Below, piece after piece: positions 1 through 6,603 of a stretch of 7,358 nucleotides of DNA; position 1 is the stretch's first letter, and every line of letters begins with the position of its first letter. The notes beneath the pieces are model-generated. The model was not told the DNA's origin, ran no database searches, and was given only the letters and a program-made list of their open reading frames with translations. The translations under genes and the position numbers were made by a program. Location: assembly GCA_963169155.1 (NCBI GenBank), contig CAUJGI010000369.1, forward strand, positions 1 to 7,358, in the 5' to 3' direction. The DNA comes from Chloroflexota bacterium (lineage in GTDB: Bacteria; Chloroflexota; Anaerolineae; Promineifilales; Promineifilaceae).

Positions 1-1328
1 ACTACAGCCCGCAGGAGGTGTGGATGCTGGCCCCGCGCCTGAACGTGCAGGATCTGGCGGGGGCATTCCATTATTTTGATGCCCAGACGGACGATGCCCG
101 GCTGGTGCTGCGCGTGCTGCGTGAAGCGGTGGCGGCGGGCGGTACGGCCGTAAACTATATCTCCGCCATCGATCTCATCCGCGAAGAGGGGCAGGTGGTT
201 GGGGTGCAGCTGCGAGATGAAACGACGGGGGCCACAACGGCCGTTCGCGCCAAAATCGTCATCAGCGCTACCGGGGCGTGGGCCGACGAACTGCGGCAAA
301 AGGTAGACCAGGAACCCCGGCTGCGGCCGCTGCGCGGCAGCCACCTCATCTTTCCCCAATGGCGCTTCCCGCTGGCCCAGGCTGTGTCGTTTAACCATCC
401 GCTGGACGGCCGTTTTGTCTTCATCTTCCCCTGGGACGGCGTGACCCTGGTAGGCACCACCGATGTGGACCACAGCGACAGCCTGGACGAAGAGCCGCAC
501 ATCACCCCCGGTGAAGTAGCCTACCTGATGGCCGCCGTGGAATCCCGCTACCCGTCGCTGGCCCTGACGCTGGACGACGTGCTGGCCACCTTTGCTGGCG
601 TGCGCCCGGTCATCAACACCGGCAAGGCGGACCCCTCAGCCGAATCGCGCGATCATGTGGTGTGGCTGGAAAATGGTCTGCTTACCGTCACGGGCGGCAA
701 GCTCACCACCTTCCGCCTCATCGCCCTGGACGCGCTAAAAGCGGCCCGGGCCGCGCTGCCCGACATGCCCAAAATTGATGAAGATGCCCCGGCGCTTAAC
801 GAAGTAACCGAAGATTTACCGGACATCTTGCCCGAAGCGGTGCGGCGGCGGCTCATCGGCCGGTATGGGGTGGATGCGGCGGCGCTGGTGGCGGCGGCCC
901 AGCCGGGCGAGTTGGGCACCATCCCCAACACCAACGTACTCTGGGCGGAGCTGCGTTGGGCGGCGCGCAGCGAAGGCGTGGTGCACCTGGACGATTTGCT
1001 GCTGCGGCGAGTGCGCCTGGGGCTGCTGCTGCCGCAGGGCGGCGTCGCGCTTAAGGAGCGAATCCAGGCGCTGTGCCAGGTGGAACTGGGCTGGGACGCT
1101 GAACGTTGGAACGCGGAGTGGCAGCTCTACCGGAAGCGCTGGGAAGCGAACTACAGCCTGCCCCCGCGTGACGTCATTCCCGACTGGCGCACGATGCTGC
1201 ACAAGCCAGAAACAACGCCTGTATTGGTCAATAAAAGGGGGAGGGGACAAACGGCCATCGCCGCCGGGCTGCTGGGAACGGCCGTCGCCCTGATTGTGCT
1301 CTACCTGGGCCTGCGCAAACGCCTCTGA
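1..1328 (+). CDS. glpD: Aerobic-type glycerol-3-phosphate dehydrogenase (FAD-dependent), 5'-truncated by the window
   Basis: The encoded enzyme oxidises sn-glycerol 3-phosphate to dihydroxyacetone phosphate with FAD and passes electrons to membrane quinone. The frame is open from base 3, so the gene starts upstream; the GxGxxG FAD-binding N-terminus (roughly 100-140 residues) is missing. Numbering from the GTG at 18, family motifs are the YFDAQTDDARL segment (19-29), RGSHL (106-110), FPWDGVTLVGTTD (137-149), FAGVRPV (192-198, with the expected substrate-site arginine R196) and the FAD-contacting TGGKLTTFR (225-233). A helical C-terminal DAO_C-type domain covers about 262-385. After it comes a non-family tail: residues 411-431 are a continuous hydrophobic stretch flanked by KRGRG and RKRL, which looks like a C-terminal membrane anchor. 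The stop is TGA at 1326-1328. GlpD is normally a peripheral membrane protein without such a segment. I am sure of the family and less sure of the role of the tail. Confidence 0.93.
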   Translation, partial: YSPQEVWMLAPRLNVQDLAGAFHYFDAQTDDARLVLRVLREAVAAGGTAVNYISAIDLIREEGQVVGVQLRDETTGATTAVRAKIVISATGAWADELRQKVDQEPRLRPLRGSHLIFPQWRFPLAQAVSFNHPLDGRFVFIFPWDGVTLVGTTDVDHSDSLDEEPHITPGEVAYLMAAVESRYPSLALTLDDVLATFAGVRPVINTGKADPSAESRDHVVWLENGLLTVTGGKLTTFRLIALDALKAARAALPDMPKIDEDAPALNEVTEDLPDILPEAVRRRLIGRYGVDAAALVAAAQPGELGTIPNTNVLWAELRWAARSEGVVHLDDLLLRRVRLGLLLPQGGVALKERIQALCQVELGWDAERWNAEWQLYRKRWEANYSLPPRDVIPDWRTMLHKPETTPVLVNKRGRGQTAIAAGLLGTAVALIVLYLGLRKRL

Positions 1329-1345
1329 GGCAACTGCTGGAATGA

Positions 1346-1391
1346 GAGATTGGAGAGTTAGAAGCCGGTTCAATCTCTATTCTCCAATCTC
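1346..1391. terminator. Inverted repeat between convergent genes, possible bidirectional terminator
   Basis: GAGATTGGAGA (1346-1356) is perfectly complementary to TCTCCAATCTC (1381-1391), an 11-bp stem with a 24-nt loop. A second partner, CAATCTCT (1371-1378), can pair with AGAGATTG (1345-1352), so the right side is a partial direct duplication. The element fills the 88-bp gap between the glpD stop (1328) and the kinase stop (1417), where a shared terminator is expected. Neither strand has a T-run after the stem, so it is not a classical intrinsic terminator. It could instead be a fragment of a dispersed intergenic repeat. Confidence 0.35.
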
Positions 1392-1416
1392 CGTTAGGTC
1401 AGTTCATTCACGGTAC

Positions 1417-4400
1417 TTACCCGGCGGTATCCGGCGGGGGAGCGGCCAAAACATCGGCCAACAGGTGACTCAAAACGGCCAGGTCTGGGGGCTTGGGCAT
1501 CCAGCCAGCCAAGCCCAGCAGCAGCAGATTCTCCATCTCACTGCTCAATGAATGGCCCGTCAGCAGCACCACGGGAATAGCCAGCCCTTGCTCGCGGAGC
1601 GCGTGGAACAACGCCACGCCGCCCATTTCCGGCATCACCACGTCGCTTAACACCAGGTCGATCTCCGCCTGTTGGGTGGCCAGGAGGGTAAGGGCGCTAC
1701 GGCCGTTTGTGGCCGCCACAACCTGATAATTAAGCAGAGCCAGGCTGCCGATAAGCGCTTCGCGGGTAGATTGGTTATCTTCAACCAGCAAAATCGTTTG
1801 CCCCTGCCCCAGCTTAAGCCGCGATTTATCTGGAGTGTCCGTCGGGCTTTCACTCGCGTCCAGGGCGGGGAAATAAAGTTGGAATGTAGTACCCTGGCCA
1901 ACGGCTGTTACCAAATCGATATACCCTTCATGCTGCTCCACGATGCCATAAACCTGGGCCAGTCCCAACCCCGTTCCCACACCAACCTGCTTGGTGGTAA
2001 AAAACGGCTCAAACATATGCGCCACCACTTCCGGCGGAATGCCGGTGCCGCTGTCAGTCACGGCCAGCACAACCCAACTGCCGGGCGGCAGATCATTCAT
2101 CGACAGCGCTTGTGCTACGGCCGTCTGGACATGCGTCAGCGACACTTGCAGCTGGCCACCGTCCGGCATGGCGTCGCGGGCATTGACGGCCAGGTTCATC
2201 AGCATCTGCTGGATACGAGAGGGGTCGGCACGAATGAGAAAGCCATCGTCTACATGATTCAGCACAACCGAAATGTTCTCCGGCAGGGTCCGGTCCAGCA
2301 GTTTGACCAATCTTCGCATAAAAGGCAGCAAGTCCAATGACTGCCGTTCCAACACAGACTGGCGGCTGAAATCAAGAATTTGTTGGATGAGGTCAGTGGC
2401 GCGATCGGTTTGCTGCTCGATGGTGTGCAGCCGCTCGGCCGCATGCCCTGGAACGTCCACGGTGCGGGCGATGAGCTGGGTGTACAGGCGGATCACCGTC
2501 AGGATGTTGTTAAAATCGTGGGCAATGCCTGCGGCCAACTGCCCAACGGCCGCCAGTCGATCTTGCCGTTGTACCCGATTTTGAATGTCCCGCTCTTGCG
2601 TTACATCGCGCAATACCAGCACCCAACCGGCATTGTGCGGGCTGTTTTCCACCGGTCGAGCGATGGCTTCAAAAACCAGGTTGTGCATGACAATTTCGTG
2701 CCATAGCCCTTTCGGCGGCGAAGTCAGAATTTCGTTTAAGGAGAAGGGACCCAGCGTATCCAGGCGGTTGTTTTCCCAACTCGGGGCCAGCAGACCCAGA
2801 TATTGCCGGGCCACCCGGTTGGTCAGGGTAACAAACTGATCCTTACTCAGCAGGACCACACCTTCGGGAACCGTATCCATAATGTTTTGCACTTGCTGGG
2901 CATGTTCACGGATTTGCACCAACAGCTGCTCCTGCGCTTCCTGCGCCCGCTTCCGTTCGGTGATGTCTCGGGCCAGGGATACGCTCATACGATGGCCGCC
3001 TTGCCAAAACGGCCGTATACGCAGCTCGACCGGAAATACGCTCCCATCTTTGCGGCTATGTATCGTGTCCAGTGAAATCAGTTCTCCACTGTCCAGCCGC
3101 TCCCTTATTTTGTCCATCACGGAACGCTCCGCACCCACGTCAAACGTGAAAGGCGACGTCCCAATCAGTTCTTCCCGGCTGTACCCCAGGCTTAAACATG
3201 CATGGTTGTTGACATCCACAATAATGCCATCCGCGTCGTGCAGGTAGAAAGCATCGGTGGCGTGATCCACAAAAGTTCGAAAGCGGACATTGGTGGCACG
3301 CCGTTCATCTTCAGCCCGCTTACGGGTGAGAAGATAGCCTAATGTCGTGGCAAACAGCCGCAAAATTTCCAGCTGCTGGCTGGTAATAGGCTGCTGCGAG
3401 AAAAGGTTGTCAACGCAAATGATGCCAATGACGGTGTCCCCATCCCACAGGGCCGCAGCCGCATTGTCCCCTTCACCCACCTGCTCGCCCAGGTAGTTAA
3501 GTAACGGACGGTATTCAACAAAAGCCCTGGACTCATTTTGCGCCAGAAGAAAGCCGGATAACCCACTGCCCGCATAATTAGACGTGGCGTTCCGTGCATC
3601 CCGCAGTTCGCCGTTTTCATCTATGCCATACGAACCGTGCAAGGTGTCTTGCTGCAGGTCGGTGAACCAGATGCTGGCGCGGTCGAACCCCAGTGGGGAG
3701 CGGGCCAGCTGCACCGCCAACCGACATAAATCATCGGCTGATTCAGCCAGGGAGAGCTGGTTGGCGACTTCATGCAGTAAGCTCAACTGCTGCGAGAATT
3801 GTAAAGCGGCCTCACGGCTGCGCCGCAGTTCAGCCTCTACCTGCCTGAGTTCGGTAATGTCTTGCATGGTGCCAAACATGCGCAACGGCCGTCCGGCATC
3901 GTCCCAGGTCACATCCCCCTGGCTTTGGATAACACGCAGCTCACCGCCGGGTTGAATGACCCGGTATTCTACGTCGTAGCGCGGACCACCCTGCATAGCT
4001 ACCTCAGCAGCCTGGGACGCATTCGCCCGATCCTCAGGGTGAATGAGCTGCTGCCACCGCTCATGCCAATCGGACAGAACAAAGTCTCGCTCTACCAGGG
4101 AAATCCCAAAAATACGGCATGCTTCATCGGACAGGGCGATGCGATTTTCCTCATAGTCGCGATCCCACCAGCCAAAATGGGCAATCCGTTCGGCCTCCTC
4201 TAACCTTTGTTCGCTCTGGCGCAACGTACGATAAGATAGCAGGCTGGTTAAACTGTCGGCCAGCCGTCGCCCGATCTCCTGAAGGAGCCGTTCTTCTTCT
4301 TGCGTCCAGACTCGTGGGTGAGAGCATTGATGGAGCCCAAAAGACCACGGCTGCCCAACTTTGGGGTAGAGAGCAGTGGCGATAAAAGATTGTATCTGAA

Positions 4401-5907
4401 ATCCCTGGACCATCTCTTGCGGCACGGGGTAGCCCGAGCCAGGGCCGAACTGCACCGGCCAGTTCGCCTCTCGCAAAATTTGGAAAACGGTCACCCCTGC
4501 CGGTCCTAAAGGTAATTTAACCCCCATGGGAAGCGTTTGTAGGTATTCCGGGGTGGTGCGCTCCATCATCGACTGCCAGGTAGCCGCCTCTGGATCGCAC
4601 GGGTACACGAGCCAGGCGCGGTCACAATCGAAGATAGAGAGCAAGGTGTCGAGCACGTTACTCATCATTTGTTCCAGGTCATTGGTTCCTTGCATGGCCC
4701 GGTTTACCTTGTCCAGGCTTTCCAAAAACCAAAGATGAACCTGATGTTCGGCCTCGGCCTCTTTCCATTTGGAAACATCAAAAGAGACACCGGTCACACG
4801 AACCGGGTTTCCTGCAGCATCGCAATAAACCTGCCCGCGGGAATTGGTCCAATGCACGGAGCCGTCTGGCCAGACAGTTCGTTTTGTTTCTTCGTATCGC
4901 GTGCGGGTCTCCACCGCACGATTCAGCGCCTTATCGATACGTTCGCGATCCTCTGGGTGCAGTGACTGGAGAAAACGTTCGTAGCTCATCGGCACATCAG
5001 GCGCTATGCCGTACAAAGCTCGACATTTTGGGGACCACACGACTTCATCTGTGGTGATGTTCCAATTCCACAGACCCATTTGCGCAGCATCCAGGGCAAG
5101 CTGTAGCTGTTCCTCGCTGGTGCGCAGAGCGACTTCGGCCTGTTTCCGTTCGGTTACATCCACCAGCGTCCCAATGATGCCCGCCTGGCCATCCAGCTCA
5201 ATCCGACGGCCGTGCACTTCAATGTCAATGATGGAGCCATCTTTGCGCTGGCCGCGAAAATCATAGTGAATGGCTTCCGCTTCATTGTCGACACGGCGGC
5301 GGATGTTTTCGGCAACGAGAGATTGGTCATCGGCAAAAACCAGGTCCATGGGACCGAGTTGGTCGGTTATTTCATTGACCTCATAGCCAAAGATGTGCGC
5401 CATGGCCGGGTTGACGTAGCGGAAACGGCCGTTTTGGATGAAGTAGATACCGGTTAAGGAGGATTCGGCCAGCAGCTGGAAGCGTTCGTTGCTTTCACGT
5501 AATTGCTCTTCCGCTTGCTTACGCTCGCTGATATCGCGCACGATGCCCAGAAAATTGCCGTCGGCCAGCATACGGGCATTGATTTCTACGGGGAGTAAAC
5601 GGCCGTCTTGACAGCGAAGGTATCTTTCTCGCAACAAGTTCTTTCCCGCCATTAGCTCGTCTAGCTGGAGCGGATTGCTGGCCATCTCTTCAGGGGGAAT
5701 CAAATCTTGCAGGGAGAGTGTCAGCATCTCTTCGCGGGAATAACCCAACATGTCACAACCACGCTGGTTTACCTCCTGGTACTTCCCCATTCTGTCAGCG
5801 ATAAAGATGCCATCGGTAGCTTGAGCAAAGAGGGCCTGGATTAATTCTGCCGAAGCTCGGTAAGGTTCATCGTCCTGCGCACCCCGTTTCTTTGACCCTT
5901 GGCTCAC
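1417..5907 (-). CDS. Soluble hybrid sensor histidine kinase, 6 PAS + 2 GAF, HisKA, HATPase, receiver
   Basis: This 1496-residue protein should sense signals in the cytoplasm, autophosphorylate on a histidine and pass the phosphate to its own receiver. In order: PAS (about 18-131), PAS (141-256), PAS_3-like (267-386, HPEDR at 317-321), GAF (390-560), PAS (568-690), GAF (705-865), PAS (872-990), PAS (1003-1106), HisKA (1113-1185), HATPase (1195-1348), receiver (1370-1490). Most PAS units end in the PAC signature DI(S/T)ERK-QAE. Catalytic parts are intact: phosphoacceptor H1130 in GIAHDFNN, N-box N1238/N1242, G1 DSGTG (1285-1289), F-box FEPFF (1299-1303), G2 GTGLGL (1311-1316). The receiver has E1376/D1377, phospho-acceptor D1422, T1450 and K1472. 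There is no signal peptide or membrane segment. The GTG start is set by AGGAGGTG five bases upstream; the stop is TAA. No separate response regulator or output domain is in the window, so the target is unknown. The H-box resembles NtrB-type kinases (AHDFNN). Confidence 0.96.
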   Translation of the reverse strand: MSQGSKKRGAQDDEPYRASAELIQALFAQATDGIFIADRMGKYQEVNQRGCDMLGYSREEMLTLSLQDLIPPEEMASNPLQLDELMAGKNLLRERYLRCQDGRLLPVEINARMLADGNFLGIVRDISERKQAEEQLRESNERFQLLAESSLTGIYFIQNGRFRYVNPAMAHIFGYEVNEITDQLGPMDLVFADDQSLVAENIRRRVDNEAEAIHYDFRGQRKDGSIIDIEVHGRRIELDGQAGIIGTLVDVTERKQAEVALRTSEEQLQLALDAAQMGLWNWNITTDEVVWSPKCRALYGIAPDVPMSYERFLQSLHPEDRERIDKALNRAVETRTRYEETKRTVWPDGSVHWTNSRGQVYCDAAGNPVRVTGVSFDVSKWKEAEAEHQVHLWFLESLDKVNRAMQGTNDLEQMMSNVLDTLLSIFDCDRAWLVYPCDPEAATWQSMMERTTPEYLQTLPMGVKLPLGPAGVTVFQILREANWPVQFGPGSGYPVPQEMVQGFQIQSFIATALYPKVGQPWSFGLHQCSHPRVWTQEEERLLQEIGRRLADSLTSLLSYRTLRQSEQRLEEAERIAHFGWWDRDYEENRIALSDEACRIFGISLVERDFVLSDWHERWQQLIHPEDRANASQAAEVAMQGGPRYDVEYRVIQPGGELRVIQSQGDVTWDDAGRPLRMFGTMQDITELRQVEAELRRSREAALQFSQQLSLLHEVANQLSLAESADDLCRLAVQLARSPLGFDRASIWFTDLQQDTLHGSYGIDENGELRDARNATSNYAGSGLSGFLLAQNESRAFVEYRPLLNYLGEQVGEGDNAAAALWDGDTVIGIICVDNLFSQQPITSQQLEILRLFATTLGYLLTRKRAEDERRATNVRFRTFVDHATDAFYLHDADGIIVDVNNHACLSLGYSREELIGTSPFTFDVGAERSVMDKIRERLDSGELISLDTIHSRKDGSVFPVELRIRPFWQGGHRMSVSLARDITERKRAQEAQEQLLVQIREHAQQVQNIMDTVPEGVVLLSKDQFVTLTNRVARQYLGLLAPSWENNRLDTLGPFSLNEILTSPPKGLWHEIVMHNLVFEAIARPVENSPHNAGWVLVLRDVTQERDIQNRVQRQDRLAAVGQLAAGIAHDFNNILTVIRLYTQLIARTVDVPGHAAERLHTIEQQTDRATDLIQQILDFSRQSVLERQSLDLLPFMRRLVKLLDRTLPENISVVLNHVDDGFLIRADPSRIQQMLMNLAVNARDAMPDGGQLQVSLTHVQTAVAQALSMNDLPPGSWVVLAVTDSGTGIPPEVVAHMFEPFFTTKQVGVGTGLGLAQVYGIVEQHEGYIDLVTAVGQGTTFQLYFPALDASESPTDTPDKSRLKLGQGQTILLVEDNQSTREALIGSLALLNYQVVAATNGRSALTLLATQQAEIDLVLSDVVMPEMGGVALFHALREQGLAIPVVLLTGHSLSSEMENLLLLGLAGWMPKPPDLAVLSHLLADVLAAPPPDTAG

Positions 5908-5912
5908 TGTTA

Positions 5913-5920
5913 CACCTCCT
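5913..5920 (-). promoter_or_regulatory. Strong Shine-Dalgarno of the hybrid kinase
   Basis: On the minus strand this reads AGGAGGTG, an 8-base match to the 16S anti-SD, followed by a 5-nt spacer (TAACA) and GTG at 5907-5905. It fixes the GTG as the start of the kinase and shows that this organism uses strong SD sequences. Confidence 0.85.
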
Positions 5921-6083
5921 CACTTGCTGTATCGCGGATCCTTTGCCAACTCGACGCGGCTTCAGCCAGGAACACCGTTGAAAATGGAAAAAGGACGCTA
6001 TGGTGGTTCTCTCTCTATTTTTAAGGAATCGCCGTTGAGGCTGGCCTCTTGAGAAAGACGAGAGGAAATCTTCCCGGGAAAAC

Positions 6084-6114
6084 GCCAGATGGATGCTTTT
6101 TCAGCATCGCTGGC
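6084..6114. repeat. Imperfect hairpin in the kinase leader
   Basis: GATGCT (6092-6097) pairs with AGCATC (6103-6108) across the loop TTTTC. An outer stem GCCAG (6084-6088) / CTGGC (6110-6114) is separated from it by a 3x1 internal loop. On the minus strand the hairpin would sit about 100-130 nt into the kinase leader and is followed by GTTTTCCC, a weak U-run, so it could act as a pause site or attenuator. Function is inferred from structure only. Confidence 0.4.
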
Positions 6115-6128
6115 TGCTATTTATGTCA

Positions 6129-6170
6129 ATCACAACCAGGCAGTCTTGTCTTTTGCAGCGGTTTTGTGAT
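6129..6170. repeat. ATCACAA / TTGTGAT inverted repeat
   Basis: ATCACAA (6129-6135) and TTGTGAT (6164-6170) are perfect complements separated by 28 nt, with CC and GG just inside the arms. The TGTGA cores resemble half-sites of CRP/FNR-type regulators, but the wide spacing does not fit one dimer site. It could be a leader stem or two regulator half-sites; the sequence does not decide. Confidence 0.25.
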
Positions 6171-6190
6171 CTGCATCAACTTCATCTCCC

Positions 6191-6215
6191 CTCACCAAAA
6201 TGAGTCATCGGTGAG
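6191..6215. repeat. Nested palindrome at the predicted kinase transcript 5' end
   Basis: CTCACC (6191-6196) and GGTGAG (6210-6215) are perfect 6-bp arms enclosing the 9-base palindrome ATGAGTCAT (6200-6208). The element starts right at the transcription start expected from the promoter at 6224-6252. It may be an operator overlapping +1 or a 5'-terminal hairpin of the leader RNA. Confidence 0.35.
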
Positions 6216-6219
6216 ACAC

Positions 6220-6232
6220 TAACATTATGTTA
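6220..6232. promoter_or_regulatory. 13-bp palindrome centred on the kinase -10 box, operator candidate
   Basis: TAACATTATGTTA is a perfect odd-centred palindrome (TAACAT-T-ATGTTA) that completely contains the minus-strand -10 hexamer CATAAT (6224-6229). A dimeric regulator binding here would block the promoter. The AT-rich -10 region makes some self-complementarity likely by chance, so the operator role is only a suggestion. Confidence 0.3.
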
Positions 6233-6252
6233 TACAGAATCAGAGGAGTCAA
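6224..6252 (-). promoter_or_regulatory. Sigma70-type promoter firing towards the hybrid kinase
   Basis: On the minus strand TTGACT (6252-6247) and CATAAT (6229-6224) are separated by exactly 17 bases. Each hexamer matches the sigma70 consensus at 5 of 6 positions. Transcription should start near 6216-6218 and read left into the kinase gene, giving an untranslated leader of about 310 nt. No comparably good promoter lies closer to the kinase start: a TTGACA at 6129-6124 has no matching -10. Confidence 0.55.
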
Positions 6253-6294
6253 TCTTGAGGACCCCACAAATCACCTTTTTTAGAGGAGTTCGCC

Positions 6295-6318
6295 ATGGTG
6301 CTGGGCGCACCACGATGA
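6295..6318 (+). CDS. Possible 7-residue leader peptide (MVLGAPR)
   Basis: ATG at 6295 follows AGAGGAG (6282-6288) with a 6-nt spacer, a strong initiation signal, but the frame stops at TGA after seven codons. It lies immediately upstream of the switch-like hairpins, and TGGTGC/GCACCA inside it (6296-6312) forms its own 6-bp hairpin. A ribosome on it would cover the start of the A segment described at 6329. This could be a regulatory leader ORF or chance; no amino-acid run suggests classical attenuation. Confidence 0.25.
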   Translation: MVLGAPR

Positions 6319-6328
6319 ATGAAAATTT

Positions 6329-6371
6329 GTAGGACGATTTGCAAAATCCTCCTACATTAACGTAGGAGGAT
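6329..6371 (+). promoter_or_regulatory. Mutually exclusive hairpins that hide or free an SD: candidate translational RNA switch
   Basis: Three segments compete. A is GTAGGA-C-GATTT (6329-6340), B is AAATC-C-TCCTAC (6344-6355), C is GTAGGAGGAT (6362-6371). B and C form a perfect 10-bp stem (6346-6355 with 6362-6371) with loop ATTAAC, and C contains the SD AGGAGGA (6364-6370) for a GTG at 6376. A and B form a stem of 6+5 bp with one C-C mismatch and loop GCA, which would release the SD. An outer CACGA (6311-6315) / TCGTG (6374-6378) pairing is also possible. On the minus strand the B-C hairpin is followed by TTTTGC, so a weak intrinsic terminator for leftward transcripts is the main alternative. 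I do not recognise a known riboswitch class. Confidence 0.4.
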
Positions 6372-6375
6372 AGTC

Positions 6376-6480
6376 GTGATTTCTGAAGGAAAAGATGTAC
6401 GTTTGGTTAAAGGGGCAGAAATTGGAGGAAAAGGGCGGGCGGAACGGCCGTTGCCGCAAACAGCCGTCTTCTCAAAGTGA
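6376..6480 (+). CDS. Small ORF, 34 residues, behind the sequestered SD
   Basis: GTG at 6376 is preceded by AGGAGGA (6364-6370) with a 5-nt spacer, as good as the kinase initiation site. The product begins MISEGKDVRL and ends in TAVFSK before TGA. It is hydrophilic and basic, with no membrane segment or signal peptide, and I recognise no family. Its ribosome binding site is one arm of a 10-bp hairpin, so translation would depend on the upstream switch-like element. A second frame with ATG at 6395 (GAAGGA upstream, 44 residues to 6529) overlaps it and cannot be excluded as the real product. It may also be a decayed gene start. Confidence 0.3.
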   Translation: MISEGKDVRLVKGAEIGGKGRAERPLPQTAVFSK

Positions 6481-6603
6481 TCTTTCAGGGGTTCGTGACG
6501 AGGTATGTCACAACGAGGTTAGTACGTAAGGCAGCGGCGCTCCGGCGCTGCTGGTAGGTGTCTGGCTCCCAACCAGAAGTGGTCTGTTGTAAAGACTGGC
6601 GGA

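Larger units (their letters stand above)
5908..6603. other. Long intergenic region upstream of the kinase, no large gene
   Basis: I see no reading frame longer than about 45 codons with a convincing start in these 700 bases. From left to right the region holds the kinase SD, an imperfect hairpin at 6084-6114, a 7-bp inverted repeat at 6129-6170, nested palindromes at 6191-6215, a minus-strand promoter at 6224-6252, mini-ORFs with SD sites from 6242 on, and the switch-like hairpins at 6329-6371. After these come short repeats: ACGAGGT twice (6498-6504, 6513-6519), GTGAC/GTCAC (6495-6511) and a GC-rich GCAGCG/CGCTGC hairpin (6531-6551). The first 300 bases are best read as the 5' leader of the kinase mRNA. 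Confidence 0.6.

Noticed and set aside
13..24. SD-like AGGAGG followed by ATG at 24, suggesting a gene start inside the window
   Set aside because: The frame stays open upstream, and the residues there still belong to the GlpD domain, which lacks its FAD-binding N-terminus; the match is coincidental.
816..1373. 185-codon open frame on the minus strand opposite glpD
   Set aside because: It is antisense to well-conserved GlpD sequence, is rich in Q, R and P as expected for a GC-rich shadow frame, and matches no family.
1672..2340. 222-codon open frame on the plus strand opposite the kinase catalytic domains
   Set aside because: The opposite strand encodes intact HisKA, HATPase and receiver motifs; this frame has no recognisable domain.
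6000..6038. 12-codon plus-strand frame (MVVLSLFLRNRR) with AAAGGA upstream
   Set aside because: Very short, antisense to the predicted kinase leader, no promoter and no associated structure.
6124..6129. Perfect TTGACA on the minus strand in the kinase leader
   Set aside because: At 16-18 bases downstream the hexamers (ATGCTG, TGCTGA) do not resemble a -10 box.
6531..6551. GC-rich GCAGCG/CGCTGC hairpin downstream of the small membrane ORF
   Set aside because: No T-run on either strand, so I did not call a terminator; GC-rich 6-bp complements are common at this composition.
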